Shown: positions 43,190-56,398, counted from the stretch's first letter. The stretch: DNA of 64,000 nt from Cephalopachus bancanus (GCA_027257055.1 JAPVLO010000019.1:10497001-10561000), one strand, 5' to 3'. The notes: generated by a model not told the origin, from the letters alone. A program made the numbers and translations.

Positions 43190-46100
43190 GTTTCAAATAT
43201 ATAATTTATTTTGAAGAAAAATACCCTAACCTCATGAGTCATTGCCATGCTGCACCTTGAAAAGTTTATTGCAGAAAATTCACTTTCAGATATGGAGTAA
43301 ATGGGAATACACTTGTCCCCCTGACCATAAATAATTAGACAAATGGTGAAAATCCATAAACCCAACATTTTTAGACAGTGAACAATAGGCCTCCCTGAAA
43401 GCATCCCTGAAATAAGAGAGACATAAGATGAGTCTATGGTCACTGCAGATTTCTGCCTTAAGGAATTTCTGTAATGCAGTGTGGGGAAAGTACACACATA
43501 CAATGAAAAGCAGTCTCACTGAGTTGGAGAGAGATTAGAGAGCACAGAGGCTATACTGGAAAGGAGTCTGCTACATAGACACAGGGGTTCAGAAATCTGA
43601 TTGGAGCCTCTAGACTCAGTTATTGAATATACTAGGGTAAAATTTCACAGTCCTGGGAAAAGTACGTACATGAGACTGTAAACTGACTAATTCCCACTGT
43701 TCACACAGGGCTTAGACACATTTGAATTTCAGCCAGCCAAAAAAGAAGCATTCTCATTGAATTCATAAGACATGCAGCGGACAGAAATATCACAACTTAG
43801 TATTAGAATGAAACTAGTGATAATGTAAAGGCTACTGTAGACCTATCCAAATAATTAAATTTTTACCTGCTTTCCAGAATGAAGTCCAATGCTCATTAAA
43901 CGAAGACAACAACATTCAGCACTCAGCAATGAAAAATTAAAAATCCAGTAACCAATCAAAATGTGTAAGACACTAGAATAATCAAAAGAATGTGAACTAT
44001 AATTAAAAGAAAAGACTCAATACAAATAGACCCAGAAATTAATGACAGATATATTTAAAGCAGACAAGTATGTATAAGTCAAATATAAGTATGTTCTGAT
44101 GTTTAAAGAAAAACAGGAACATGAAGCAGTAAGAAAAGAAAAATATAAACCAGAAACAAATCAACTTGAAAAATTAATAAAAAAACAAGTTTTGCAATAA
44201 AAAGTTAACTATATGTAATTAAAAGCAGATTAAACATTGCAGAAGAAATCAGTGAACTCGATTACATAGAAGCACAGACTTTCCAAACTAGATTACTGAA
44301 TAGAAAAAACTTAAAAAAATAAAAATCTAGGGCAATAATATGTATTTAAAAATGTGCATAATTGGAACAGAAAGAATTTTTGAGAAATAGAAGCAGACAT
44401 ATTTTCTAAATTTGAAAAAAAAAAACTATAAACCTAAGGATCCAAGAACATCAATAGACACTTAAACAAGATCACCATAAAGTCACATATCACACACTGT
44501 AATAAAGTCACAGAATGCTAGTGATATGGAGAAAATTTTAAAAGCAGCCAAAGGAAAATTTGTTTATATCATCTGGCAACAAAAATCAGAATTTTTTTTT
44601 CAGACTTCTCAACAAAATCAATGATATATTTAAAATGTTAAACAAAAAATAGTCTACCTATATCCAATGAGAAAAAAAAATCTTGAAATGAAAGGTTGAA
44701 TAAAAATATCTTCAGAAAAATTAATACTGAGAGATTTATAGTTTATTAGGTGGAAGGAACATGATATTAGATAAAAATTTGTATCTACACAAAGGAATGG
44801 AGAGTGTCAGAAATAGTATGTGGGGAAATATTTTTTAGATTCTGTAAATTGATTAATTGTTGACAACAAAAATACAACATCAGTTGTATTTTATAACATA
44901 TTTGCAAGTAATATGAATGACAGTAGCACAATGTAAGATAGGAAAGAAAATGGATATATACTATGATATATATACAATTATAATATACATTATTCATAAT
45001 ATATATATTTGTTATTAGAGTCAGGGTCTCACACACAATCATGGTTCACTGCAGTCTTAGCCTCCAGGGCTCAAAGATTCTCTCTTTAACCTCCTAAGTA
45101 GCTGGGACTAGAAGGTGTGTGGCACCATTCCTGACAAAATTTTTTAACTTTTTAAATCGTTTTTTAATTTTTATGTTGCCCAGGCTGATCTCGAACTCCT
45201 AGGTTCAAGTGATCCTCCCGCTTCAGCTGCCCAAAATGCTGAAATTACAGGCGAGCCACGGCGTAATATTGTATTATATAATATTATGTAAAGTTTAATT
45301 GTGATAAATTAAGGATGCATATAGTAAACTTTACAGCAAACAATTAGATTCTTTTAGAAGGATGTATGTCTAATAAGGCAATAGTGGAAATAAAATTGGA
45401 TAATAAAAATACTAAATTAATGCAAAATAAGAAAATAAAAATGAAAAAGGAACCACAAAAAAGAGGGAATAAATAGTAAGGCGGTAGATTAACCCCAAAC
45501 ATATCAATGGTTTTATTAAATGTAAAAGGTTATATACTGCAAATGAAGTGGAGACCCTGTCAGACTTAATAAAAAGGCAACATTCAGTTTTATGATGACA
45601 CAAAAAACACACTTCAGTTATAAATACACAAATTGGTAAAAGTAAAAAGATGAAAAATCTACACCATGCAAATATTAATTATAAGAAAATTGGTATGACT
45701 ATCTTATACCAATATGGCATCAGTTTTCAAATAATATTTTTAAATTTCCACCATTTTTAGTTAGTTTATTTTTATTTTTAGTTTTTTAAAGTTTGCATGG
45801 TATATATTCTTTCCTTCCCAATCTATCTTCCCTCCCATAATTGTTTGAAAGAACAGACTAAAAAAATTAGTAACAATATAGAAGTCTTGAAGAAATCTAA
45901 AAATCAAATTGATCTAATCAACATTCATAGAATAAACCTCATGATAAAAGCAGTATAATAGTCTTGAAGTGACAAGAGAATACTAACAAAACAGGACCAA
46001 TTGCTGAACCATAGAGCAAGCCTTAGAAAGTTTAAACAAAATAAATCATACTGGGTATATTTTCTGACTAAAACAAAATTAAATTAGAAGTTAGCAAAAG

Positions 46101-46190
46101 AAAGATATCTGGGGCAATCTCAAATATTTGGAAATTAACAACACTCTTCTAAATAACTCATGAGTTAAAGAAAAATTAGAAAATATTTTA
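43190..46190 (+). mobile_element. HAL1 / ancient L1M element, plus strand, interrupted
   Basis: ORF1-like blocks appear in order: ACAAATAGACCCAGAAATTAATG, GCAGATTAAACATTGCAGAAG, TTTTAAAAGCAGCCAAAGG, TTTGTATCTACACAAAGGAATG. After an Alu at 45018-45263 come AAATTAAGGATGCATATAG, AAGGCAATAGTGGAAATAAAA and ATTAAATGTAAAAGG, then an ORF2 endonuclease-like end (TTTGGAAATTAACAACAC). This order fits HAL1 or an old L1M with internal loss. All frames are broken. Confidence 0.72.
45018..45263 (-). mobile_element. Old Alu inside HAL1, minus strand
   Basis: GAGTCAGGGTCTCAC at the left, GTAGCTGGGACTAGAAG in the middle, CAGGCTGATCTCGAACTCCT and GAAATTACAGGCGAGCCAC at the right. The ancestral left-arm B-box region (GATCTCGAACTCCTAGG) is present. 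Target duplication not clear. Confidence 0.85.
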
Positions 46191-46659
46191 ACCTAAATAA
46201 AAATAAAAACACAATATATCTAAATCTGTGGCACCCAGTTTTCGCTTTTACATTTAGGACCATGATTCCGTTTTTTAAATGTTTGTGCATACGGTGAGGA
46301 AATTGCCAACCACTCCCCATCACGTTGATATTCTTTTGTTCCAACAACTTTTGTTTTAAAAAATGACATTTCCATGAATCACCTTGGTACCTTTGTTAAC
46401 AATCAAATTATGATTTGTTGGTCTACTTCTTAACTCTCTAATCTGTTTCACTGACTTATATGTCTGTCCTTATGTGAACACCACGCTGTCTTGATTATTA
46501 CTGTAGCTTTATATTGGAACTTAAAATTAAGTAATGAGAATGATCTTTGGTCTTCTGTTTAAATTTTGGTTTGATTATTATGTGTCCTTTTCATTTCCAT
46601 ATAACTTTTGGAATAAGTATGACACTTGACAAAAATTGAATTGGTTTTTAAATGGAATA

Positions 46660-46663
<4 letters not shown>

Positions 46664-46709
<46 letters not shown>

Positions 46710-46711
46710 TT
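46664..46711. repeat. (TTTA)n microsatellite from an Alu tail
   Basis: Twelve tandem TTTA units immediately beside the minus-strand Alu. This is the expanded A-tail (TAAA units on the transcribed strand). Confidence 0.95.
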
Positions 46712-46976
46712 TTTGAGTCGGAGTCTCACTCTGTTGCCCAGACTGGAGTGCAGTGGCCGCTACCAGCCACCGCAGCCTCGACCTGCTGGGCTCCGGTGAT
46801 CCTAGTAGCTGGAACTACAGGGGCGCGCTACCATGCCCGGCTAATTTTTTGATTTTTATTGTAGAGATGAGGTCTCGCCAAGTTGCCCAAGCGGGTCTCG
46901 AACCCGCGGGCTCAGGCAATCCACTCACCTCAGCCTCCCAAGGCGTGGGATTACAGGCTGAGCCACCGAGCCCAGC
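46712..46976 (-). mobile_element. Young lineage-specific Alu, minus strand
   Basis: TTTTTGAGTCGGAGTCTC at the left, ending GAGCCCAGC at 46976. The perfect T-arm-like stem-loop is at 46891-46907 (inverse). The right-arm hairpin at 46750-46773 has one mismatch. About 20 bases are missing near 46800, where GTGATCCTAGTAGC joins, shortening the right arm. Confidence 0.92.
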
Positions 46977-47130
46977 TAAAAATGTTTATTTTTTTTTCAA
47001 GTAGTATGTCTAGTCTTATCATCTATTTTGTCTGACCTTAGTATAGTCACTCAAAGTTTCTTACGGCTACTGTTACATGATATAACTTTTTCTGTGTTAT
47101 TAATGTCAGCCTATCTATAACTTTAGATTT

Positions 47131-47344
47131 AAATTGCTAAAATTCTTTCCAAAAGTTTTTTTTCCTATTCTGCAAAATACATGTTTTTATTCATGTTTTC
47201 TTGTTTAGCTCTTTGTTTATTTTTAAACAATGCTTTTGCTTAAATTACAACTTGCTAAAAAATATTGTAGAAAATATTCACGTTAGTACAGTTTTTCCCC
47301 TGACCATCTTGATCGACCCTATTTCTAGTTTTCTTTTTTTCTTT
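47131..47344. other. Unassigned spacer
   Basis: AT-rich DNA between old L1M and the young L1. Nothing recognised. Confidence 0.45.
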
Positions 47345-47789
47345 TTCTTTAGTTTTTATTATAAAGATGTGAGGTACAGTTCAGGGTTAGGTATACACAC
47401 ATTGATCATGAAGGGACCCCTGTTGATGAGGTATGCCCCTCCCTCCCCTAGCAGTTTCCCTCAACTGCCACCCCCCCACAGTCTCCCATTACTGCCAATC
47501 GGTTTCTTAATGCATTATAATTGCTCAAGGACCTCTTATGAGTGATAACATATGGAACTCTGTTCTTTGTTTCTGTGATACATCACTGAGTATGATCAAC
47601 TCCAAATCCATCCAGGTTGCTGCAAAATCCATATATTTTTTTCTCATTCATGGCTGCATAATATTCCATTGTGTATATGTACCACATTTTTTAAATCCAG
47701 TTCAGCTTCGATAGGCAACGTGGATTGTTCCACGTTTTTGCTGTTGTGACTAGAGCTGCAACAAACATATGTGTGCAGGTATCTTCTTT

Positions 47790-50366
47790 GTAGAATAATT
47801 TGAGTTACTCTGGGCATATTCCCAATAGGGGAATTGCTGGGTCATGTGAAAGGTCAATTTCTAGTTCTTTCAGGAATCACCAGACTGTCTTCCAAAGAGG
47901 CTGTACAACTTTGCATTCCCACCAGCAGTGTAGAAGCCTTCCTTTTTCTCCAAACTCTCGCCAGCATCTGTTGTTTGTTTTATTAATGATGGCCATTATT
48001 ACAGGGATTAGGTGGTATCTCAATGTGGTTTTGATTTGCATTTCTCTGATGATGAGTGAAGCTGAGCACTTTTTCATGTGTCTGTTGGCTGTCCATATGT
48101 CTTCTTTTGAGAAGTGTCTATCCATGTCTTTGCCCACTTTTTAAAGGGGCTGTTTTTCTCCCTTCGTTGCATTTGAGTTCCTTGTAAATCCTAGATGTTA
48201 GGCCTTTGTCAGATATATAGTTGGCAAATATTTTTTTTCCATTCTGTGTGCTGTCTCCCTGCTCTTTTGATGATTTCTTTTGCTTTTCAGAAGCTCGTTA
48301 ATTTGATGAGGTCCCACTTATCTATCTTATTTCTTAAGGTATTGGCCTTTAGAGTTCTGAGTAGGAATTGGTTCCCAGTTCCAATTTCCATAAGGATGTC
48401 TCCTGCGTTTTCTAAGATTCTGACAGTTTGAGGTTTTACATTTAGGTCTTTGTTCCATTTAGAGTTAATTTTTGTGTATGGTGATAGGTAGGGTTCTTGT
48501 TTCAATTCTCTGCATGTGGTCAGCCAGTTTTCCCAGCAGCATTTACTGAATAGGTTTTCCTCTCCCCAGTAGTTGTCGTTGGAGGCATTGTCAAAATGAG
48601 TTGGTTGAGGAATGAGACTGTGCTTCCAGAATCTCTATCCTGTTCATGTGCCTGTTTTTATACCAATACCATGCTGTTTTGATTACTGTAGGCTTATAGT
48701 AGAGTTTGAAGTCTGGAAGTGTGATACCTCCTGTGTTGTTTCTTTTGCTAAGGATTGTTTTGGCTATTCATGGTCATTTATGTTTCCATATGAATTTCTG
48801 TATTGTCATTTCCAGGTCTGAGAAGAATGATGTTGGTAACTAATGGGTATTGCGTTGAATCTGTAGATTGCCTTTGGTAGTATGGACATCTTAACAACGT
48901 TGATTCTTCCTAACCATGAACATGGTATGTTTTTCCATTCTTTTGTGTCTTCTTGGATTTCTTTGAGCAGTGTTTTGTTATTCTCATTGTAAAGGTCTTT
49001 CATTTCTATGGTTACGAAGATGCCAAGGTATTTCATTTTTTTGGTGGCTATTGTAAATGGGATTGTGCTTTTTGTTTGTTTGTTTGTTTTTTGAGTTGGA
49101 GTCTCACTCTGTTGCCCATACTGGAGTGCAGTGGCCACTCCCAGCCACCACAGCCTTGACCTGCTGGGCTCCAGTGATCCTTCCGCCTCAGCCATCCAAG
49201 TAGCCAGAATTACAGGCATGCGCTACCACACCCGGCTACTTTTTGATTTATTGTAGAGATGAGGTCTCACTGCCCAGGTGGGTCTTGAACCGCGGGCTCA
49301 GGCAATCCACTCACCTCAGCCTCCCAAAGGCATGGGATTACAGGCTGAGCCACCGAGCCTGGCTGGGATTGTGCTTTTTAATGGGGTCTCTGCTTGCTTG
49401 TTGTTGGTATATAGGAATGCAAATGACTTTTGCACATTTATTTTGTACCCTGAGACTTTGGCAAAGTCCTCTATCAGTGCCAGCAGGTTTTTGACAGATT
49501 CTCTTGAATTTTCAAGGTATAGGATCATATCATCAGCAAAGAGGAATAACTTGACTTCCTCTTTTCCTATTTGGATACCCCTGATTTCCTTCTCTTGTCT
49601 AATTACCTGTGCTAGGACTTTCAACGCAATACTGAAAAAGAGGGGTGAGAGTGGGGAGCCTTATCTTGTTCCAGTTTTCAGGGGAAATGTTTCTAGTTTC
49701 TGTCCATTTAGAAATATGTTAGCCGTGGGTTTTTCGTAAATGGCACTTACTATTTTGAGGTATGTTACTTCTATACCTAGGTTTTGAAGGTTTTTATCAA
49801 GAAGGGATGCTGGATTTTATCAAAAGCTTTTTTTGCATCTAATGAGATAATCATGTGGTTTTTGTTTTTACTTCTGTTGATGTATTTAATGACATTTATG
49901 GTCTTACAAATGTTGAATCAGCCCTGCATCCTGGGGATGAAACCTATTTGCTCATGGTGAATAATTTTTGAGATGTGTTTTTGGATCTGATTTGCTAGAA
50001 TCTTGTTGAAAATTTTTGCATCTGTGTTCATAAGGGATATTGGTCTGTAGTTCTCTTTCCTGTTGCATCTTTACCTGGTTTGGGTGTCAGTGTAATGTTA
50101 GTTTGTAAAATGATTTGGGGAGAATTCCATCTTTCTCAATTGCCTGGAATACTTTCATAGGATTGGTATCAGCTCTTCCTTGTATGTTTTATAGAATTCT
50201 GCTGGAAAGCCATCTGGTCCAGGGCTTTTTTTGTAGGTAGTTTTCATATGACGGAGTCAATTTCCTGGGTTGTTATTGGTCTATTTAGTCTCTCAATGTC
50301 TTCTTGTTTCAACTTGGGTATGTTGTGTGATGTCAGAAAGTCTTTCATTTCATCTAGGTTATCAAC
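47790..50366 (-). pseudogene. L1 ORF2 pseudogene (RT to C-terminus)
   Basis: Minus-strand blocks, from 5' to 3' of the element: the RT region above 49624; 49316-49624 with [20 protein letters not shown], its catalytic Asp pair encoded at 49526-49537; then the Alu; 48806-49057 with [20 protein letters not shown] and the [12 protein letters not shown] motif; 48287-48505 with [20 protein letters not shown]; and 47877-48137 with [20 protein letters not shown] and [19 protein letters not shown]. Blocks lie in different frames, and the Alu disrupts the RT C-terminal side. The endonuclease domain and ORF1 are absent through 5' truncation. Confidence 0.9.
49058..49379 (-). mobile_element. Young Alu inside the young L1, minus strand
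   Basis: The body at 49074-49363 has a (TTTG)n-type left tail. A perfect 16-bp duplication, TGGGATTGTGCTTTTT, lies at 49058-49073 and 49364-49379 and is L1 ORF2 sequence. Small deletions have broken the B-box stem (GTGGGTCTTGAACCGCGGG). The right-arm region GCAGTGGCCACTCCCAGCC retains most of the hairpin. Confidence 0.96.
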
Positions 50367-50507
50367 AAAAGTTTATTTTAAACAAGAAGTGGATGGTTGC
50401 TAATTCTTACTCCAATAGGAGAATTGAATAACTCCAAACTCAGTACTCACTCAACATAGATATCTCAAATCATATCTTTCATCTTACATTGTTTATTGTT
50501 TACTTTA
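50367..50507. other. Unassigned spacer
   Basis: Short single-copy-looking sequence beside the L1 5' junction. Confidence 0.45.
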
Positions 50508-50586
50508 GAGTGTGTTTTTAATTTTTTTCTTCTGCATAGCCCCTCAGTCCAAGACAGGGTATCAGAGGGAGTGTTTTTAATTTTTT
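50508..50586. repeat. Direct repeat flanking a 40-base insert
   Basis: GAGTGTGTTTTTAATTTTTTT (50508-50528) and GAGTGTTTTTAATTTTTT (50569-50586) flank a GC-richer 40-base segment (50529-50568). The pattern is that of a very short retroposed sequence in minus orientation with a T-rich (A-tail) left edge. The source RNA is not recognised. Confidence 0.55.
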
Positions 50587-51260
50587 AAAAAAATTTTATG
50601 TTTTTAATCTGTTTCCATTTGGATGAATAGCAATAAAAACAATAAATCGTGCTTCTACTTTGTGCATAGACTTTAAAAGATGATAAATAAAAACAAACTT
50701 TCAGCTACAACCTTTTACCAAGGTGCACTAGTCCCTAATTTGTTACACTATGCTGATATAAAATGAGGCCTTTAGAATGACTTTACCTCGCCTTCTCTCA
50801 CTCAACCCCAAGAATTTACTGAGGTTATATAGAAATTTTAATTCAGCTAAAATTAATCCATTTTATAGAATCATTTTTTAGAACTTATACTAAAGGTTTC
50901 CATCACATCATTATCAATTTAGACGTATCTATGAAACAATTTATTGCTTAAAACATTTTTCTCTCCTTTCTCTCTTATATTTTTGTTCATCTGAGTCATC
51001 ATTCTTGTTTATTTGCAGATCTCTAACTAAAGTCATAGTAGTAACCATCTATCTCTTAATTTATTTACTCCATTTAAAAATGTAAACACTCACATTTTAA
51101 TTGTAGCAAGTGTAAATAAGTATGCATGTTTGATATAAGTGAAAGCTTTCTTGACCAGTAACTTTGGGAATCTAGAGAGACTAAATCTGAATATTTTGTT
51201 TCTTTTCCTTTCTTTGATAGTTTAGTTATCTTAGGTGTATCTCTTTCTTTTTTGCATATA
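50587..51260. other. Unassigned intergenic sequence
   Basis: AT-rich DNA with nothing recognised. The 73-codon minus-strand open stretch at 51074-51295 has no motif. Confidence 0.5.
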
Positions 51261-51261
51261 C

Positions 51262-51625
51262 TATTAATCAGAGTATGGCTAAGCTGCTTTAGCAAAGAGA
51301 CCTAACCCAAGTGGCTCAAACAAGATAGAAAATAATTTTCTTTTTATTTGTTGGAACAGTTCTGAGCTTTCAAGGACAATTTTTGCATTTTTCTTAACAA
51401 TTTCCACAAATATTAGTATGTTTTTGTGACATTCAAGGGAAAGAAACTGGTTTTTAAGAAAATGACTTGAAAGTTGCACATAACTTCTGCCTATATTCCA
51501 TGATACTGTTACTCACATGTCTACACTGAATAGGTGATAGCCATTACACAGGGAAATGGGGGAGCTCTGTTACTAAAAGAAGCAGTTGGAGAATGAGTAT
51601 TGAAAGACAATTAGAAAGTGTTTTT
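51262..51625 (+). mobile_element. Interspersed repeat remnant of uncertain family
   Basis: ACCTAACCCAAGTGGCTCAAAC followed by GATAGAAAATAATTTTC, GAAAGTTGCACATAACTTCTG, GGTGATAGCCATTACACAG and GCTCTGTTACTAAAAGAAGC follow the order of a medium-reiteration mammalian repeat I remember but cannot name (possibly MLT1-like or a DNA element). No coding content. Confidence 0.5.
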
Positions 51626-53195
51626 GTTTGTTTGGTTTTTGTTCTTGTCCTCAAGAATCTAATTCACTTTCTAAGACTATTGGGATATCTTCAGCAGATC
51701 TATAAGTAGTAAGTGAGCAATCTCTGATCCTGTTGTCTGTTAATGTACCATTAACAAGCTGTCAGTGCATAGTTGAGGCAACAGGAAAATGGCTTTTGTT
51801 TTCCTGTTTCATAAGCTTTGAAGTGTAGCTCTTTCTCAACCACAGTGGTGGAGAGAAAGTCATCCTATCTCTGTAACTCTCTATCTCCCTTGAAATTTAC
51901 CTACAGGCACAGAAACCAGCAGGTCTCTTAGGTCTGCTCTTAAATGCAGGGCATAGAAGCACTGTAAGCAAAAATCTTTTTACTTGTTCAACTACTTCTT
52001 TGCTCTATAACTGAACCCAAGACCTCATATCATCTTTCTTGCTCTGTACAACACCTGTCCTTAGCCACAGTTCATCTCTAAAGTATCAAGTGTTGAAAAG
52101 AATGAACTTGAAGTGGGTGGCAGGTTTGTCTATGTGGGTGACAGTCTTCACAGCCAATAAAACAAGAAAGCTGAAGTGACTTTTAACTCGCAGTAGAATT
52201 GCAAAAAAAACTTTGGCAGCTAGGAGCTTGGCCTGCCTGAAATAATAAGAAAAAGATGGTGATAAGCTGAGAAAAACATTATACTACTTGTTAGGTCCAG
52301 ATCTCTGAAATAAGCACGTTTAAAATACTGATTGAAGGGCTAGATGAACAGAAAAAGTTTTAAATTTAGGCCTCGTATAATCCTAAAGATAAACTACATA
52401 AAATTATTTTAACTTTAATAATCAGTAAAGAAAAGCAACAACTTTTCTTATTTACTTACCTTCAAATTGTATTTTTAGATCATTTGTTTATAATTTTACA
52501 ATAAATATTCCATGCCAATAGGGTTATTTCAGTAAATTGCTATGTTTCTATAGAATTGATAAAAAATATATTTACTATGCTATTAATATGTGGATTCTAG
52601 AACTTTAAGAATACATTGTGTATATTTTAGTCAACATCCCTAATTTTATCAACGAAAACGTGAATTTTACAATATTTAAAAGATTTTGATACTTCAGAGT
52701 GCTAAAGAACTGAGAGTAGAATTCAAGTCTACTGGACCCACTTCTAGAACTTACCGATTTTATCATCATTAGTTAATTACTTAATGGAAGAATTGCAATT
52801 TCAGAGGCTACAAAGCAAAACCCAAAACTGTGACCCTAAATATGGTGATAGCTTCCAGAAGCCATACAGAATTGAGAAGAAATGGCCGGTTCTAATTTAT
52901 TTTATGTTAGTATTCAAAGTTATTAAATACATAACGTTAAGTGCCAGCATAGACATAAAAGTATATTAGACAGCAAGAACTAATAGCAAAGACTTTTTAA
53001 AAATGTGATTTGTTTAGGAGAGTAATAACCTCTAGGCTCATTCACATAATTTATTGATCTTCCTATAATGACTTAAATTAAGAAATAAGCTATGCATCAG
53101 TAAAATTAAAATACAAAAAATTACAGCAAAAGAGAATATTGTATCAATAAAGTAATTTTCAAAATTTAGTTATAAGTAGTTTTCTTAAGTCATTT
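51626..53195. other. Unassigned intergenic sequence
   Basis: About 1.6 kb, no recognised repeat or gene. The 61-codon plus-strand open stretch at 52784-52969 is featureless. Confidence 0.5.
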
Positions 53196-54596
53196 CCCTA
53201 ATAGCAACTTCTTTGGTATGTAATTCATAAACTGTAAAATTCACCACTTAAGTAAACAATTTAATGACTTTTAGTGCATTCACAGAATTTTCCAATCATT
53301 GCTATCAATTCTAGGATATTTCAACATTTTTCTCCTCAGTGCTGTATTCATAACCAATCATTTTCTTTTGTCCCCCACCCCCTCACCCAGCCCTAAATAA
53401 TCATTAATCTACCTTCTGTCTCCATAGATTCTCATGTTCTAAACGGTTTATATAAATGATATCATACAATAAGTGATCTTTTATGTCTGTCTTCTTTCAC
53501 TCAGCATAATATTTTCAAGTTTCAAGGCTACTGTAGCATGAATCAATACTGTATTTTTCTTTACAGATGAATGATGTTTCATTATTTACATATGTCATTC
53601 TATTTTATACATTTGTCAATTGACTGATATTTTTCTTGTTTCTACTTTTTGACTACTATGAATAACATTACTATAAACATTTGTATAAAAGTTTTTATTT
53701 AGATTATGTCTTTAGTTATCTTGAATATACTACTCTGAGTAAAATTGCTGAGTTATAATAACTTTATGTTTAACCATTTTAGGAATTTCTGTAGGAGCTG
53801 AGCCATTTTTGCATTCTCAGCATCTGTATATTTCTACATTTTCCCCAACATTTCTTATTGTCTTTTTTATTGTAGCCTTCCTTGTGGGAGTGAAGTTATT
53901 CTTCATTGCAGTTGGTTTTGATTTGCATTTTCCTGATTACAAATAATGCTATTTTTCATGTGCTTATTAGCTGTTTTCATATCTTCTTTGGAAAAACGTC
54001 TATTGAGAGCTATAGTTCATTTTCAAATTGGGTTGTCTTTTTATTGTCAAGTTGTAATAGTATATTCTCTATACAAGTCCCTTAACAAATATATAATGTG
54101 CAACTTTTTTTCATTCTGTCACTTGTCTTACCACTGTCAATGGTATCATCTGACACTCAAACATTTTTCCTTCTGATGAACTTAAATTTATTTATTTCTT
54201 CTGTTGTTGCTTGTGTTTTGGTTTTATATGTAAGAAGGCTTTGCCTAACTAAAGTGCACAAATATTTTATTCCTATGTTTACTTTTAAGTTGTTTATAAC
54301 TTCTTACATTCTGAGTTAAATTTTTGTGTGCATGGTACAAGAAAGGAATAAAACAAAACTTCATTCTTTTGTGTGTAGCTATCCAGTTGTTCCAGAACCA
54401 TTTGTTCAATATTGTTTTCCCACTGAATTGTCTTAGCACCCTTGTCAAAACAAAATTGACTATAAAAATAAGGGCAAATTTCTGAATTCTCAGTTTTAGT
54501 CCATTGATCCATATGCCTAAACATATAGTTACTATACCTTTGTAGCACATTTTGAAACTAGGAAGTGAGCTCTTAACTTTGTTTTTCTTTCTTTCT
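53196..54596 (-). mobile_element. Old L1M 3' half, minus strand (left part)
   Basis: It begins in an L1M 3' UTR (AATTCATAAACTGTAAAATTC, CCCTAAATAATCATTAATC) and passes through the C-terminal ORF2 text (ATTGCTGAGTTATAATAAC, GATTTGCATTTTCCTGATTAC) to CCAGTTGTTCCAGAACC and GATCCATATGCCTAAAC. At 54596 it is cut by a young L1 and resumes at about 58435. Confidence 0.85.
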
Positions 54597-56398
54597 TTTA
54601 AAAATTTTATTTATTTTTATTTTAAAGATGTGGGGTACAATTCAGGATAGGGTATCATGATCATTGTACAGGCAAAGTTTGGTTCTCCCTTTGGTCACCA
54701 CTCTGCCTAGTTTGCGGTCAGGTACCCTTTTGATGTTGTGTCCCCTTTTCCACCCCAGCAGTATCCTGCTACTGCCAATTCCTTTTTTACAGTATTCTAG
54801 TAAATGCTCAGGGTATGCTTATGAGTGAGAACTTGTACTCTGTTTTTTATTTTGTGACAGATCACGGAGTATAATAGACTCTAATTCCATCCAAGTCGCT
54901 CCAAAGTCCATATGTTTGTCCTTCTTGATGGCTGCAAAACATCCATCGTGTATATGTACCACATTTAAAAAAATCCAGTCCAATTTTGTTGGGCAACACA
55001 GCTGGTTCTGTGTTTTTGCTACTGTGAATAGTGCTGCAATAAATATGCCTGTGTAGGTGTCTTTTTTTGTAGAATGACTTAAGTTCTACCAGGTATATTG
55101 CCAGTGGGGATTGCTGGGTCATATGGAAGGTCAAAGTGTAGTTCTTTAAGAAATTGCCACACTGCTTTCCAAAGAGATTGCACAAATTTGCATACCCAAC
55201 AGCAGTATAGAAGTGCTTCTCTTTCTCCACATGCTTGCCAGCATCTGTGGTTGTTTATTTTATTAATGATAGCCATACTTACTTGCGCTAGGCAGTATCT
55301 CAATGTGGTTCTGATTTGCATTTCTCTGATGATTAGTTAGGCTGAGCACTTTTTCATGTGTCTATTGGCTGCTATATTTCTTCTTTTGAGAAGTGTCTAT
55401 TCATGTCTTTTGCCCACTTTTTAATGGGGCTGTTTGTTTTTTCCCTTTTGGCACATTTGGTTTCCTTGTAGATCCTGGATGTTAGGTCTTGCCAGATATG
55501 CAGATGGAAAATATTTTTTTCCCATTCTGTGGGCTGTCGGCCTGCTTGCTTGATGATTTCTTTTGCTTTGCAGAAGCTTTTCAGTTTGAGGAGGTCCTAC
55601 TTGTCTATCTTATTTATCTCTTATGGCACGGACACTTGAAGTTTGATCAGGAATTATATGCCAGGTACAATTTTCATAAGGGTGACTCTTCCATCTTCTA
55701 AGGTTCTTGCAGTTTGAGGTTTTAAGTTCAGGTCTTTGATCAATTTAGTGTTGATTCTTGTGTATGGTGATAGATAGGGGTCTTGTTTCAATCTTCTGCC
55801 TGTGATCAGCCAGTTTTCCCAGCACCATTTACTGAATAACTTCTCCTCTCCCCAGTGGTTGTTGATGGAGGCTTTGAGTTGGTTGAGAAATGGAGATTTT
55901 GCTTCTGGAATCTTCATCCTGTTCCATTGATCCATAAGCCTATTTTTATACCAATACCAGGCTATTTTGATTGTTACAGGATTATAGTAAAGTTTAAAAT
56001 CTGAAGTGTGATACCTTCCACTTTGTTTCTTTTGCTAAGGATTGTTTTGTTTTTTCATGGTCTTTTTTGTTTTCATATGAATTTCTGTATTGTCATTTCA
56101 GGTCTGAGAAGAATGATGTTGGTAATTTAATGGGTAATGCAGTGAATCTATACATTGCCTTTGGTAAGATGGACATCTTAACAATGTTGATTATTCCTAT
56201 CCATGATCATGCAATATTTTTCTATTTATTTGTGTCTTCTTGGATTTTTTTGAGCAGTGTTTTGTAGTTTTCATAGTAAAGGTCTTTTACTCTCTGGTTA
56301 GGAAAAAGCTAAGGTATTTCATTTTTTGGTGTGTGGCTGTTGTGAATAGGATTGTGCTTTTTATTTGGTTCTCTGCCTGTTTGTTGTTGGTGTATAAG

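Larger units (their letters stand above)
46220..47130 (-). mobile_element. Old L1M ORF2 fragments, minus strand
   Basis: CTGTCTTGATTATTACTGTAGC and ATTTCCATATAACTTTTGG resemble the inverse of an ORF2 segment. After the Alu, ATTTTGTCTGACCTTAGTATAG resembles the endonuclease region. Orientation is opposite to the adjacent HAL1, so these are separate or rearranged pieces. Confidence 0.6.
47345..50366 (-). mobile_element. 5'-truncated young L1, 2.7 kb plus Alu, minus strand
   Basis: The 3' end is at 47345 (TTTTATTATAAAGATGTGAGG, short UTR subtype). It continues through ORF2 to TTTCATCTAGGTTATCA at about 50366, where homology to the other long copy (57690) stops. A young Alu at 49074-49363 is removed to give the element's own length. 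The sequence is only mildly diverged from the copy at 54597-58430, so both belong to the same recently active L1 lineage. A target duplication was not recognised. Confidence 0.92.

Noticed and set aside
43177..43503. 108-codon minus-strand open stretch
   Set aside because: It runs antisense to the start of the HAL1-like element and has no motif.
50529..50568. Possible small nucleolar RNA fragment in the 40-base insert (CTGA on the minus strand)
   Set aside because: A single CTGA is not evidence of box C/D structure. No box C or terminal stem is visible.
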